Assembly (NCBI GenBank): GCA_016193365.1
Contig: JACPSI010000073.1
Location: forward strand, 1 to 64,000
DNA: 64,000 bases
Source: Ignavibacteriales bacterium
Lineage (GTDB): Bacteria; Bacteroidota; Ignavibacteria; UBA10030
Direction of reading: 5' to 3'
The notes under the pieces are model-generated. The model worked only from the letters and a program-made list of their open reading frames with translations, was not told where the DNA came from and did not search any database. Numbering within the stretch: the stretch's first letter is position 1; every line of letters starts with the position of its first letter. The translations under genes were made by a program, and so were the position numbers. Of this stretch, positions 1-10,061 are shown piece by piece.

Positions 1-25
1 AGCCGATTAGGTTCGAGGTCGCAGT

Positions 26-493
26 GTGAAGCTGATCATCATTGCAGCGCTCAGCCGCAATAGAGTGATCGGCAAAAACGGAAGAATCCCCTGGCACATC
101 TCGGAAGACCTCAAGCGCTTTAAGCGCATCACCACGGGTCACACAGTGCTCATGGGCCGGAAGACATACGAGTCCATGGGCAAACCGCTCGCCAATCGAA
201 GGAACGTTGTTCTGACGTCCATGACCATTCCGGGCGTTGAAACCTTTTCCTCTCTCGGAGAAGCTCTCCAGGGATTAGCTGGCCAGGAAAAAGTATTCGT
301 GATTGGAGGTGGGGAGCTTTTTGCCCAGGTTCTGGAAAGTGCCGATGAAATGCACCTCACCCTCGTGGACAAAGACGTCGAGGGCGACGCGTTCTTTCCG
401 CCTTTCGAACATCTTGTGGGTAAGGTTTTCAAAGAGGTGAGCGGGGAACAGGGTGATGGGTTTACGTTCGTTGATTACAAGAGAATATCTTGA
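26..493 (+). CDS. folA: Dihydrofolate reductase (GTG start)
   Basis: MKLIIIAALSRNRVIGKNGRIPWHISEDLKRFK...VLMGRKTYESMG is the DHFR signature; 155 aa full length. Confidence 0.95.
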   Translation: MKLIIIAALSRNRVIGKNGRIPWHISEDLKRFKRITTGHTVLMGRKTYESMGKPLANRRNVVLTSMTIPGVETFSSLGEALQGLAGQEKVFVIGGGELFAQVLESADEMHLTLVDKDVEGDAFFPPFEHLVGKVFKEVSGEQGDGFTFVDYKRIS

Positions 494-567
494 CCGACGA
501 CCAGCCGGCGATCCATTAATCCCCGCCCGAACGACTGTAAAATGACCAGTATCGTTTGGTCGGGCCA

Positions 568-618
568 GCCCGCCTCGCGGTCTGGCGGGCGGGCAATAAT
601 CCAACAATCCAATAATCC
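568..618. repeat. GC-rich hairpin (GCCCGCC-9nt-GGCGGGC) followed by three 8-bp units aataatcc/aacaatcc/aataatcc
   Basis: Arms 568-574 and 584-590; tandem units 595-618; lies between convergent genes. Confidence 0.7.
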
Positions 619-621
619 ATC

Positions 622-1413
622 TCAGTGTATTCCTCGCACTATTCCTCCGTCAACAAGCAAATTCACGCCGTTGATGTAGCTCGCCCGCTCTGACGCCAAG
701 AAAGCCACCACGCTCCCGATTTCGTCCGGTCTCCCTATGCGTTCAGCGGGGATTTGTTTCGCGGCATCCGCAAGATACTCCTCGAGAGTCATGTTCTTCT
801 GAACTGCCCGGCCGCGGTTGAGCTCTTCCTGGCGCTTCGTGAGAATATTTCCAGGACAAACCGTATTGACCGTAATATTGTATTTTGCGTACTGATTCGA
901 AAGAATTTTTGTGAGCCCATGAATGCCGGGCCGCAGAGAGACAGATAAGAGGAGTTCATTGAGAGGCTGCTTTGCGACAAAGGACGTGATCGTAATAATC
1001 CTGCCCCACTTCTGCTGAACCATCATCGGCAGGACTTCACGCGTCATCCGGACCATGCTCATCATCGTGAGGTTAAATCCTTTTTCCCACTCTGCGTCCG
1101 GCATGTCCAGAATTGTCCCCGTGGGAGGACCTCCGGCATTGTTGACGAGCACATCGACTGTTCCAAACTCCTTCTTCGCTTCGGCAACGAGGTTTTTGAT
1201 ATCGCCGGGATTCGCTACGTCAGCAACGACCGCCACGACGTGAGCTTTGGTTCTTGACCGAATTTCCATTGCGGCGTCATTAATTTCCTTCTTCCGCCTT
1301 GAACAGATGACGAGATGCGCTCCTTCTTCAGCGAGTGCAAGTGCGGAGGCTTTTCCCAAGCCTTCACTTGCTGCCGCCACGACAGCCACTTTGTCCTTAA
1401 GTCCCAAATCCAT
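622..1413 (-). CDS. SDR family oxidoreductase with atypical active site
   Basis: Rossmann motif, NNAGG, C-terminal YINGVNLLVDGG; usual YxxxK position reads SVSLR. Confidence 0.85.
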   Translation of the reverse strand: MDLGLKDKVAVVAAASEGLGKASALALAEEGAHLVICSRRKKEINDAAMEIRSRTKAHVVAVVADVANPGDIKNLVAEAKKEFGTVDVLVNNAGGPPTGTILDMPDAEWEKGFNLTMMSMVRMTREVLPMMVQQKWGRIITITSFVAKQPLNELLLSVSLRPGIHGLTKILSNQYAKYNITVNTVCPGNILTKRQEELNRGRAVQKNMTLEEYLADAAKQIPAERIGRPDEIGSVVAFLASERASYINGVNLLVDGGIVRGIH

Positions 1414-1447
1414 GGTTTCTTCTTGTTTAAGCGAGGACCGGCATTAC

Positions 1448-2041
1448 CTATTGAACTGCCATCATCCCAGTCAATCCTACTCGAATCATCATCACCGCTA
1501 TGGCAGCCATAAACAACGAAGCTACTTTTGAAAATACTCTCGCACCGCCTTTGCCAAGCACTTTGAAGACATACTTTGAATTCCTGAACACAATCCACAC
1601 AATCGCGAGATTCGCCATCAACGAGATAATCGCCACACCATACCCGTAGTTATCGACAAGGATCAGAATCGTTGTAAGCGCCGCCGGTCCGATGATGAGA
1701 GGGATGCCAATAGGCACGATGCCTACTGATGAATCCGGGTTGCGTTGTTTCTCGTGCGAAAAAATCAGATCGACAACCGAGAGAACCAGTAAAACGATAC
1801 CACCGCCGACACGAAAATCATTTTCCGTGATTCCCAGAAAACTAAAAATCAGCCTTCCGCCAAAAAGAAAAAGGAGTGAAACAGCCAGCGCTGTCAATGT
1901 CGCTTCACTCACAAGTTTGCTTCGTTGGGGTGGCTCAAGGCCATCGGTAAGAGAATGAAAAAGGGGAACAACGCCAAGAACATCAATTGCAACGAACAGC
2001 GGGATGAAGGAAAGTAGGAGTGAGTTGAAATCTATCGACAT
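1448..2041 (-). CDS. MarC family integral membrane protein
   Basis: Multi-TM protein with MarC-like motifs (FVAIDVLGVVPLF, GIPLIIGPAALTTILIL). Confidence 0.85.
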   Translation of the reverse strand: MSIDFNSLLLSFIPLFVAIDVLGVVPLFHSLTDGLEPPQRSKLVSEATLTALAVSLLFLFGGRLIFSFLGITENDFRVGGGIVLLVLSVVDLIFSHEKQRNPDSSVGIVPIGIPLIIGPAALTTILILVDNYGYGVAIISLMANLAIVWIVFRNSKYVFKVLGKGGARVFSKVASLFMAAIAVMMIRVGLTGMMAVQ

Positions 2042-2044
2042 TCG

Positions 2045-2311
2045 TCAAACAAGCTTGACGCCGTGTTCTTCCAATCGTTTGGCAATGATTTTGTAGACTT
2101 CCCCGAGCGGCAATTCCGTCCTTGAGCCCGAGTTGATGACGGCTTGTTCGAGCGTTCCCGTTCGTTCTTTTAACCACGCCCAGACGTGATAGCCCAGACG
2201 GTTGCGGTCATTTGGCTCGCGCGTGGCTATATCGGAGACGACCTGATACGCAAGTTTTTCGATTGAATCGCTCGGATACTCTGCAACGGATGGAGGCGGT
2301 TTTGTTGTCAT
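2045..2311 (-). CDS. Hypothetical protein (88 aa)
   Basis: ORF abutting marC on the same strand. Confidence 0.6.
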   Translation of the reverse strand: MTTKPPPSVAEYPSDSIEKLAYQVVSDIATREPNDRNRLGYHVWAWLKERTGTLEQAVINSGSRTELPLGEVYKIIAKRLEEHGVKLV

Positions 2312-2389
2312 TTGACGAAACGTTCATGTTGTGAGTGATGTGAACGTGGTGAATATAGAAACTTTTGCATTGAGAGGAAAGCAGAAGGC

Positions 2390-4924
2390 TTATCTTCGCT
2401 TTCTCGGCTGTGGCGCCCCTTTGACCACAACCATGGTAAGGTCGTCATGCTGCTCCGAAGGTCCACGGAATTCCTCCACTGCTGTCAGGATCGTCTTCTG
2501 AAGAGCTGAGGCAGGAAGATTTCGTCGCGTTTTCACAAGGTCGGCGACCGCATCTTCGCCGAATTGCGACCCGTTTCCGTTCATCGCCTCTGTGAGCCCG
2601 TCTGTGTAGAAAAGGAAAAGGCTGTCAGGCGTAAGAGGTTTCACGATTTCCCGCAATTCGCTTTCAAAGACAGGACCCCGCTCCAACCCCAGGCCAATGC
2701 CCGGCGCATCGAGGTAATGCAGTTTACCGTTTGAACCTATGAGAGCCTTGTTGTGCCCTGCGCGACAAATGCGGACTTTTTTCTTTTGCAGGTCGAAAAG
2801 TGCAAGGATCATCGTGATAAACGACTTTCGCTCTATTCCGTCGAAAATTCTTCGATTGACGTGAATCAGCATTTCCTTGGGTGAGTTATACATATGTGCT
2901 GCGAGTTGGACCATTCCCTGGACTTTCGACATGTACAATGCGGCCGACATTCCCTTTCCCGAAACGTCCGCAACAACAACGAGAAGTTTCTTTGGAGTTA
3001 GTTGGATAAAATCGAAATAATCGCCGCCGACGGTTGTCGCCGGAATCGATATCCCTGCGATTTCAAGTCCCGGAAGCTCAGGGTTCTCTTTGGGTAACAA
3101 TCCTTCCTGAATTTTTCTTGCAAGTGTGATTTCTTCCTTGATCCGTTGCTTTTCAATCTCGGACTGGTGGAGGCGCGAGTTTTCAATTGCTACTGCAGCC
3201 TGGCTGGCCACCGTGGAAAGGAGGTCGATGTCTTCCTGCGAATAGACCTTTCCGGACATTTTTGGACCAACGTTAATCATCCCAATGAGTTGATCCTTTA
3301 GAAACATGGGGACGGAAAGGACAACGCCCGCTTTCAGAAGTTTTTCTTTGTCGTGCGTGTTTAACGCAACCGAATCCGGCTCCTCGGCAATGAGCGCAAA
3401 CGATTGAGGCCGCTGTGTCTGCCGCAGAACGGAAAGCAATCCCTTGTTCTCTTCCGTAAAAAGACAGCATTCCTGGTCGATGTTCATGCTCACGCAACCG
3501 AATTGCTCGTCACAAAGAATCACCGCGGCCTTTTCAATGTGCATGGTGTTTGAAATGCGATTCACCATGGAATGCAGGATCTGCTCAAGATTCATTTGCC
3601 GCGGAAGTTCACGGCTGAAATCAAGCAATGCCTTCTGATAATTCTGCCGCTCGCGATAAAAGAAAAGGTCGATTCCCTGTTGGATGCGTTGTTTCAGAGG
3701 GTCGAAGGTAAACGCAATCACTGCCAGCGCGACAAGATTGACTGCGCTGTTTTCTTCTGTGCCAAAGACATACGCGATGAAATTGCCGACTCCATAGACG
3801 ATGACGACATATAGCGCAGCAATGACAGCCGTGACGAGGCTGTAGAGAAGACTTTTTCGTATGACGACATCGATGTCCATAAGGCGATAGCGAAAAATCG
3901 AATAGCCGAAGAATATCGGGACAACAGGGATGAGGATTCCCGGCAACAACAGAATTGGCTTCAAGAAGAGTACAAAGGGATTCCAGGCGGCAATCAGGAG
4001 GCTGTAGGTGAACGCTACCCAGCCAATCGCTATGCCGATCAGAATCGGACGCAGTTGTCTTTGGCGGCTCTTGTCAATTTTTTTGAAGTAACTGTAAATG
4101 AATATCGCCAGCCCCACGAAGTAAAAGACATAGGAAATGAAGATTGAAGAACGAATAAGGATCACGGGTGCTTGAGCTCCGAGGCCATTGAAAGGAATGA
4201 ACGGCAGGCACAAGACAGCACCGGTGACGTAGAGAACCACACCAACCCATCGTTTATCGAGCTCCGCAAGGTGGACCGGAAAATGGAAAAACGTCCTTGT
4301 GAAAACCGACGGTCCAAAGAAATGAGCGACAAAGAAGCCCCCTGCTAGAACAAGAAGTTTCCACCGGGAGTCGACTAAGGGGTCCACGTTGATTGTGGAA
4401 AGGCCAAAGAACAACATCATGATAATACTGTAGCGCGCAAAGCGTCGTTGAATTTTCCCCTGTGGACGCGACATCACCACGACATATCCTACAACGAGAA
4501 AACCCAATCCCAAAAGGAACTGGGAGAGATATGGCATGTTGACCACACGGAGGATTTCGACTTTTGTTTCAAAAGTCTTATCCGCCCTTTGAACGAGGTA
4601 CGTCGCGAAATTCCCCGGGGTCACGGCATTAATTCTCTGCTGCGCCTCCTGACTTGTCTTGAATGGCGTCCCGTTGACATCAAGAAGCACATCGCCGTCC
4701 TTGATGCCTGCTTTGTCGGTCACACCGCCCGGAACGACATCGGTAATCAGAAGCCGACTGCCGGAGCCATCCAACGGTCTCCATGCGCATTGGTCATTAC
4801 CGATCGTTTTGAGAAACATGACGTCGGCAAAGTTCACCATGACAACGGCCAGAACTGCCAGCATGAGAAACGTATAGACTCCGCGAATACTCCTTGCAGA
4901 CATGCTTTCCAACGGGTTTTTCAT
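2390..4924 (-). CDS. Membrane PDZ-GAF-SpoIIE/PP2C-type serine phosphatase
   Basis: N-terminal TM plus PDZ (VVPGGVTDKAGIKDGDVLLDVNG), multi-TM, GAF, then VGGDYFDFIQL...VADVSGKGMSAAL...FYTDGLTEA. Confidence 0.88.
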   Translation of the reverse strand: MKNPLESMSARSIRGVYTFLMLAVLAVVMVNFADVMFLKTIGNDQCAWRPLDGSGSRLLITDVVPGGVTDKAGIKDGDVLLDVNGTPFKTSQEAQQRINAVTPGNFATYLVQRADKTFETKVEILRVVNMPYLSQFLLGLGFLVVGYVVVMSRPQGKIQRRFARYSIIMMLFFGLSTINVDPLVDSRWKLLVLAGGFFVAHFFGPSVFTRTFFHFPVHLAELDKRWVGVVLYVTGAVLCLPFIPFNGLGAQAPVILIRSSIFISYVFYFVGLAIFIYSYFKKIDKSRQRQLRPILIGIAIGWVAFTYSLLIAAWNPFVLFLKPILLLPGILIPVVPIFFGYSIFRYRLMDIDVVIRKSLLYSLVTAVIAALYVVIVYGVGNFIAYVFGTEENSAVNLVALAVIAFTFDPLKQRIQQGIDLFFYRERQNYQKALLDFSRELPRQMNLEQILHSMVNRISNTMHIEKAAVILCDEQFGCVSMNIDQECCLFTEENKGLLSVLRQTQRPQSFALIAEEPDSVALNTHDKEKLLKAGVVLSVPMFLKDQLIGMINVGPKMSGKVYSQEDIDLLSTVASQAAVAIENSRLHQSEIEKQRIKEEITLARKIQEGLLPKENPELPGLEIAGISIPATTVGGDYFDFIQLTPKKLLVVVADVSGKGMSAALYMSKVQGMVQLAAHMYNSPKEMLIHVNRRIFDGIERKSFITMILALFDLQKKKVRICRAGHNKALIGSNGKLHYLDAPGIGLGLERGPVFESELREIVKPLTPDSLFLFYTDGLTEAMNGNGSQFGEDAVADLVKTRRNLPASALQKTILTAVEEFRGPSEQHDDLTMVVVKGAPQPRKRR

Positions 4925-4983
4925 GATTTCCTTGAATCAGGGATACTCAAAGATACGACTTTCAGCTGATTTCGTTTCACAAA

Positions 4984-7678
4984 CTACAACGGATAGCCGA
5001 TGCTGAAATAGGCAACGAACGGACCAAGGCTTAGTGGGTTGTCGAGGATTTCTTTGCGGAAAAAGAAGCTTCGCCCAATCGAGAATTCCGCCGACCCGAT
5101 GGGCGTGTCAAACGCAACCCCGATGCCAATGCCATGCAGGAAATCTACGATACGCATCTGTTCCGGCGTATCCCAAATTGCCCCGAGGTCATAACGCGCT
5201 TTCAAGTAGGTGTCAAAGAACAAACTGAAGGGACTCTGGTATGTGTATTCCAAGCTCGCAACAATCATCTGACGGCCGCGTGCATTGTCCTCCCGCAGAC
5301 CAAAAAAACTTTGCTGGCCACCCATGCTGAATTCCTCCGTCAACGGGGTCGTCTCATCGGCCACGCCGATCGTGATTTTCGGACGGAGAACATGACGGGG
5401 AAACAAGGTTTGATACTTTTCGTACTCAAACGACATTTTTGTAAAACCGATGGCGTCGGTCACTTTCACGAGCGCAGTCTCGTAGGTAAACTTCAGAAGC
5501 GCTCCGTCGTTCGGATACGGAAATTTATTTTGTGTATCGACCATCGTGCCAAACTTGATCGAAGAAATCTTGTATTGTTCGTTCTGAACCGGTTGATTGA
5601 AAATATTTGAGATTCGGTGATTCTCAAGGCGGCCTTCTATGGTGACGCTGCCCAAACGCTCAAGTTGCGTTCCAACGCTGAGCGACCCACCAACCCGGAG
5701 CTCCCGATACTCACCCACACGTAACCGATCCCAGCGCAGGAGGTCTCCGGCAAGCGAGGCATCATCTCCGTAGACATTGATGTCTCGGATCGCTGAGTAT
5801 CCCCTCAGATTCATCGTGAGATACGAATCAAATATTCGCGTTGCTTTGAATTCGGCGAGAAAACTCCGGTTCCGCGAACCGCCGAAGAATCGCACCCCCA
5901 ATTCGGCCCCAATGCCGAGCAAATTTTCATCCCGCACATCGATGGAAGGCTGAACGTTTCGTTCGTTGTCGATGCGAAGGCCAAGTCGAATGAGATCCGT
6001 GCTTCTCTCCCGCGCTTTGATTACCAGGACATTCTGGCCGTCCTGTCTCTTGACGCTGACCAGCACCTGTTCGAACAAACCGGTACCGTACACGTTTCGA
6101 ATCCCCTGCGCCACATTGTGAATCTGCAAAACGTGGCCGTCATGCACAGGCAATTCCCGCCAGATGACATAATCCCGCGTCTCCACCGTACCTTCGATCT
6201 CCTTGCGCGAGATTATTCCTTCATCCACGGTAATCTCCGCAACGCCGTTTGAGCGGTCAAAATCTACCTTCTGGATGTCTGCCAGGGAGTATCCGCTTTT
6301 GCGGTAAGCAGCCAGAACATGTTCCAGCGCGTTGCGCGTCTCCTGGCAATTTATTCTCTTTCCCAATAACGGAAGGAAAAAGTATCGGAGCGAGTCGACC
6401 GGGAGATGATAATTGCCGACGAACTGAACATTCTTCAAGACGGGATGGGGAACAGTCCGAACCTCAACGGCAGTCGATTCAAGTTCCTTGTGAACAACAA
6501 GCTCCACAGATTCGTACGATCCGCTCTGATACATCGACGTCACAGAAGCCTGCAGTTCCGATTCTGAAACCGATGGGCGGGACTCGAGCTGTTTCAACTC
6601 CGGCGGAAGATCGAATGGGCTCAGAAACCTGGGGTTTCTGAATTCCGTCGACTCGCCCGCTTTTTGTGCCTCTTGCCGTGCACGATGCTTCATCAGTATT
6701 TCCCCTATCGTGGAATCGGAGGCTTCCTCTCCTTGCCGTATGACCCAATCGAGATTTGTGAAATCTGATGAGAGGTGGTTGCCCAGTTCTGGCTTGATGA
6801 CGATATCTGCTTGTGTGAGCGCCCTTTTGTTCGATTCCTGCATCATAATACCCATCAGCTGGTCGGCAAACTCCCAGGGCGCATTCAGCTTGCTTGGCGG
6901 CCTGAGCGGGCTCGTAAGGTCGACAGCCACAACGACGTCGGCGCCCCACTGTCTGGCAACGTCTACGGGGATATTGGACACAAGGCCGCCATCCAGCAAC
7001 TCGAGGGTGGCTTGCCCTCATAGCCTCGGTCAGATCTCCGTCTTCAATCACGATCCTTTTCCCGGAGATGAGGTCGGTGGTCACGGCTCTGTACGCAATT
7101 TTCAACTGGTCGAATGACGGTTCAGGATGATAGAGGCCCTGAAGCGTAAGAATGTTCAGATAATTTGTCAGTCTCTGGCCCGTGGAAAACGCGGAAGGAA
7201 TGATGGGTTCAAAACCGTTGAAGCGGAGGACAAGGACGCTTCGCTCCCGTACGATTTTTTGGTCCAGGAACATCTCGCTGCGTCGGGAGTCTTCCGTGAA
7301 ACTCAGCACTTCGTCCCAATTTGTTGAGTCGACCAGGCTTTTGAGTTGAGATGTCGAATAACCAGCCGCGTACAGCCCGCCGATAACACTGCCGATACTC
7401 GTTCCGACAATGAAATCAATCGGAATATTGTTTTTTTCAAAGGAACGGAAAACGCCGACGGCGGCGACGCCGCGTGCACCGCCGCCGCTTAGGACGACAG
7501 CAATTTTTGGACGTTTCACCTCATACGAGTTTACAATATTGGGAAACTTTTCGCGTGTCCCCGTAAAAACGGGTTGAATGGTGAAGACGCGATTTGTTTT
7601 TCCGTCCGAAGATTGCGCGGTCAACTGCGGCGAGAATAACAACCACAGAAAGGGCAAGATGTAAAGCAGTCGGTTCAT
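4984..7678 (-). pseudogene. Patatin-like phospholipase fused to POTRA/Omp85 beta-barrel, broken by frameshift/deletion near 7009
   Basis: N-part in ORF 6479..7762 ([19 protein letters not shown], ...EAMRAS then nonsense); C-part in ORF 4984..6999 starts [21 protein letters not shown] and continues with POTRA and barrel. Confidence 0.8.
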
Positions 7679-7880
7679 TGCAGCAAGAAAATTACCGAAA
7701 TATGTCCCGAATATCAACGCAACGCTCGCCTTGCTATTCGTGACATTGCAGGCTATCTTCATTCATACAATGCATGGCTCTTTGCTCCAAACACTGCAAC
7801 GCTTTGCTCGCCGGTTCCTGAAATGACAAACAATTTCGACGGAGGGGCAAAAGCCGGGAGTTTCTGATAGCGGTCATTCT

Positions 7881-10061
7881 ATGACGTTTCTCAATCCGGT
7901 TGTGCTTTTTGGCCTCCTCGCGGCAACTATCCCCATTCTGCTCCACATCTTCAACCTTCGCAAACTCAAGACCATTGAGTTCAGCACGCTGAGTTTCCTA
8001 AAAGAGCTTCAAAAAACGAAGATCCGTCGTCTGAAGATCCGTCAAATTCTTCTTCTGATTCTTCGTACGCTGCTTGTCATTTTGCTCGTTACTGGTTTTT
8101 CGCGGCCGACGTTGAAAGGAAGTTTCTCGGAGAGTTTTGGAACACAGACAAAGACGACTGTCGCGTTCATCATTGATGACTCATACAGCATGACGGGTGC
8201 CGACGACCAAGGCGAGTTTCTCAGGCAGGCAAAAGAAGTGGCAAACAACACAGTGGATCTGTTAACGGACGGCGACGAGGTATTCCTCCTGAGGCTTTCG
8301 GAGGCGCGTGGCGAGCCCTCCGAGGATCAGCGAGTCTCTCTGCGGAGTTTTGCCTCGTTACGGGCAGCCATAGCTGAGGTGCGGCCGTCCTTCATCCACC
8401 GCAAACTGGAAGACGCACTGCGAACGGCTGCGCCATTGCTCTCCGCGTCGTCAAATTTCAATAAGGAGATTTACTTTTTCTCCGACTTCCAGTCGGGACT
8501 TCTTCGGAGCAATTCGCGGGAAAGTTCAATTTCAGGACGCCTTTTTCCGCCCGAAGCCCGTTTCTTTCTTGTGCCTTTGGGAAATCGCCAGCTGAGAAAT
8601 ACTTCCGTCGATGCTGTGACAATTCCAAACGTCATTTTCGAGCCAAACAGACCCTTTACGGTGACAGCGAAAGTGACGAACCATCGCGAGAAAGAAATTG
8701 CAAACGCCCTTGTCAGCGTCTTTGCGGGCGGAACACGGGTGGCTCAGAAAGGCGCCTCAATCCCGGGCCTGGGCTCGGCTGATGTATCCCTCTCGGTCGT
8801 TCCAAAGTCTTCGGGATTCATTGAAGGAGTTGTCGCGCTCGAAAGCGACGACCTGGAATTCGACAATTCAAGGTATTTCATCCTTGCCATTCCGAGGGAG
8901 CTTCGGGTGTTGCTTGTGGGCAATCCAGCCGACCTTCGCTACATCAAAATCGCACTCGCAACCAGAACGACATCCGACTCCTCCTTATTGAGGATCTCCG
9001 AATCTTCTCTGGAAAGAGTTTCCATTAATCAAATCTCGGCAGCGGATGTCGTTGTGCTTTCCAACGTGAAAGAATTGTCGGCGACGCAGGTTGACCGCCT
9101 GAGGTCGTTTGTTGTTGAGGGAGGTGGGCTGGTCATTTTTCCGGGTGTTGCCACTACTCAACAGAACTTCAACGCAACCTTCGCCGGCACTTTGCGATTG
9201 CCAAGCCTCGTGGCGATTGAAGGTATTCAGCAGATTACATCACGGTCATTTTTAGAATTCGAGAAGGCGGATTTGCGCCACCCTCTGTTTGCAGGCATGT
9301 TTGAGGAAGAAGATGGATCGAGAACAACACGCAACGTAAAGCAGTCCAAGACAATCGAATCCGCCAGAGTCAAGGCCTTCGCCCGGTATCTCGTCAACCC
9401 GCAATCGTTGCCCCTGATCACCCTTTCCAACGGCGCGCCCTTTCTTCTTGAGCAGCGCGTTGGTGAAGGCCGGGTACTGTTATTCAGTGTGGCGGCAAAT
9501 CTCGAATGGTCCGACTTTCCCGTGAAAGGGCTTTTTGTCCCTTTGCTGCATCGTGCGCTCTCCTACCTCACCCAGGATCAATCGAGCATGGAAGTTCATC
9601 TGGTGGGGGACGAAGTTCGCGTGAAAAATATTCGAAGTACCGCCGCAGTGTTTACCGTTCAAGATCCCCGCAGGAACGAATTCTCCCTGCGACCGACTGT
9701 CCGGGGAGCGGAAAAAGCGTTGCGTGTTGCCGAGACATCTCTTCCGGGCGTGTATGCCGTCAAATCGGGGGGGGACGTTGTGGGAAAATTTGCTGTCAAC
9801 GTGAACCCCGATGAATCCCAGACAGAGAAAGCCGACGAAAAAGCCCTTCTGACATTGCTGGCCCGTGCGGGCGTGGAACCGTCATCCGTGTTCACGGTTC
9901 AATCTCGTGCGGAGCTTCCTCGTGTCGTGGCCGAATCCAGATTTGGCGTTGAGCTCTGGAAACATTTTCTGCTTGCCGCACTCGTCGTCGGCATCATCGA
10001 AATGTTTGTCGCAAAGGACAGGAAAGAACTAACCGAATTCACGCCGGAAAGGGCACCATGA
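7881..10061 (+). CDS. BatA/vWA-domain membrane protein (aerotolerance-type N-terminus)
   Basis: MTFLNPVVLFGLLAATIPILLHIFNLRK N-terminus, vWA-like region (AFIIDDSYSM), C-terminal TM. Confidence 0.85.
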   Translation: MTFLNPVVLFGLLAATIPILLHIFNLRKLKTIEFSTLSFLKELQKTKIRRLKIRQILLLILRTLLVILLVTGFSRPTLKGSFSESFGTQTKTTVAFIIDDSYSMTGADDQGEFLRQAKEVANNTVDLLTDGDEVFLLRLSEARGEPSEDQRVSLRSFASLRAAIAEVRPSFIHRKLEDALRTAAPLLSASSNFNKEIYFFSDFQSGLLRSNSRESSISGRLFPPEARFFLVPLGNRQLRNTSVDAVTIPNVIFEPNRPFTVTAKVTNHREKEIANALVSVFAGGTRVAQKGASIPGLGSADVSLSVVPKSSGFIEGVVALESDDLEFDNSRYFILAIPRELRVLLVGNPADLRYIKIALATRTTSDSSLLRISESSLERVSINQISAADVVVLSNVKELSATQVDRLRSFVVEGGGLVIFPGVATTQQNFNATFAGTLRLPSLVAIEGIQQITSRSFLEFEKADLRHPLFAGMFEEEDGSRTTRNVKQSKTIESARVKAFARYLVNPQSLPLITLSNGAPFLLEQRVGEGRVLLFSVAANLEWSDFPVKGLFVPLLHRALSYLTQDQSSMEVHLVGDEVRVKNIRSTAAVFTVQDPRRNEFSLRPTVRGAEKALRVAETSLPGVYAVKSGGDVVGKFAVNVNPDESQTEKADEKALLTLLARAGVEPSSVFTVQSRAELPRVVAESRFGVELWKHFLLAALVVGIIEMFVAKDRKELTEFTPERAP

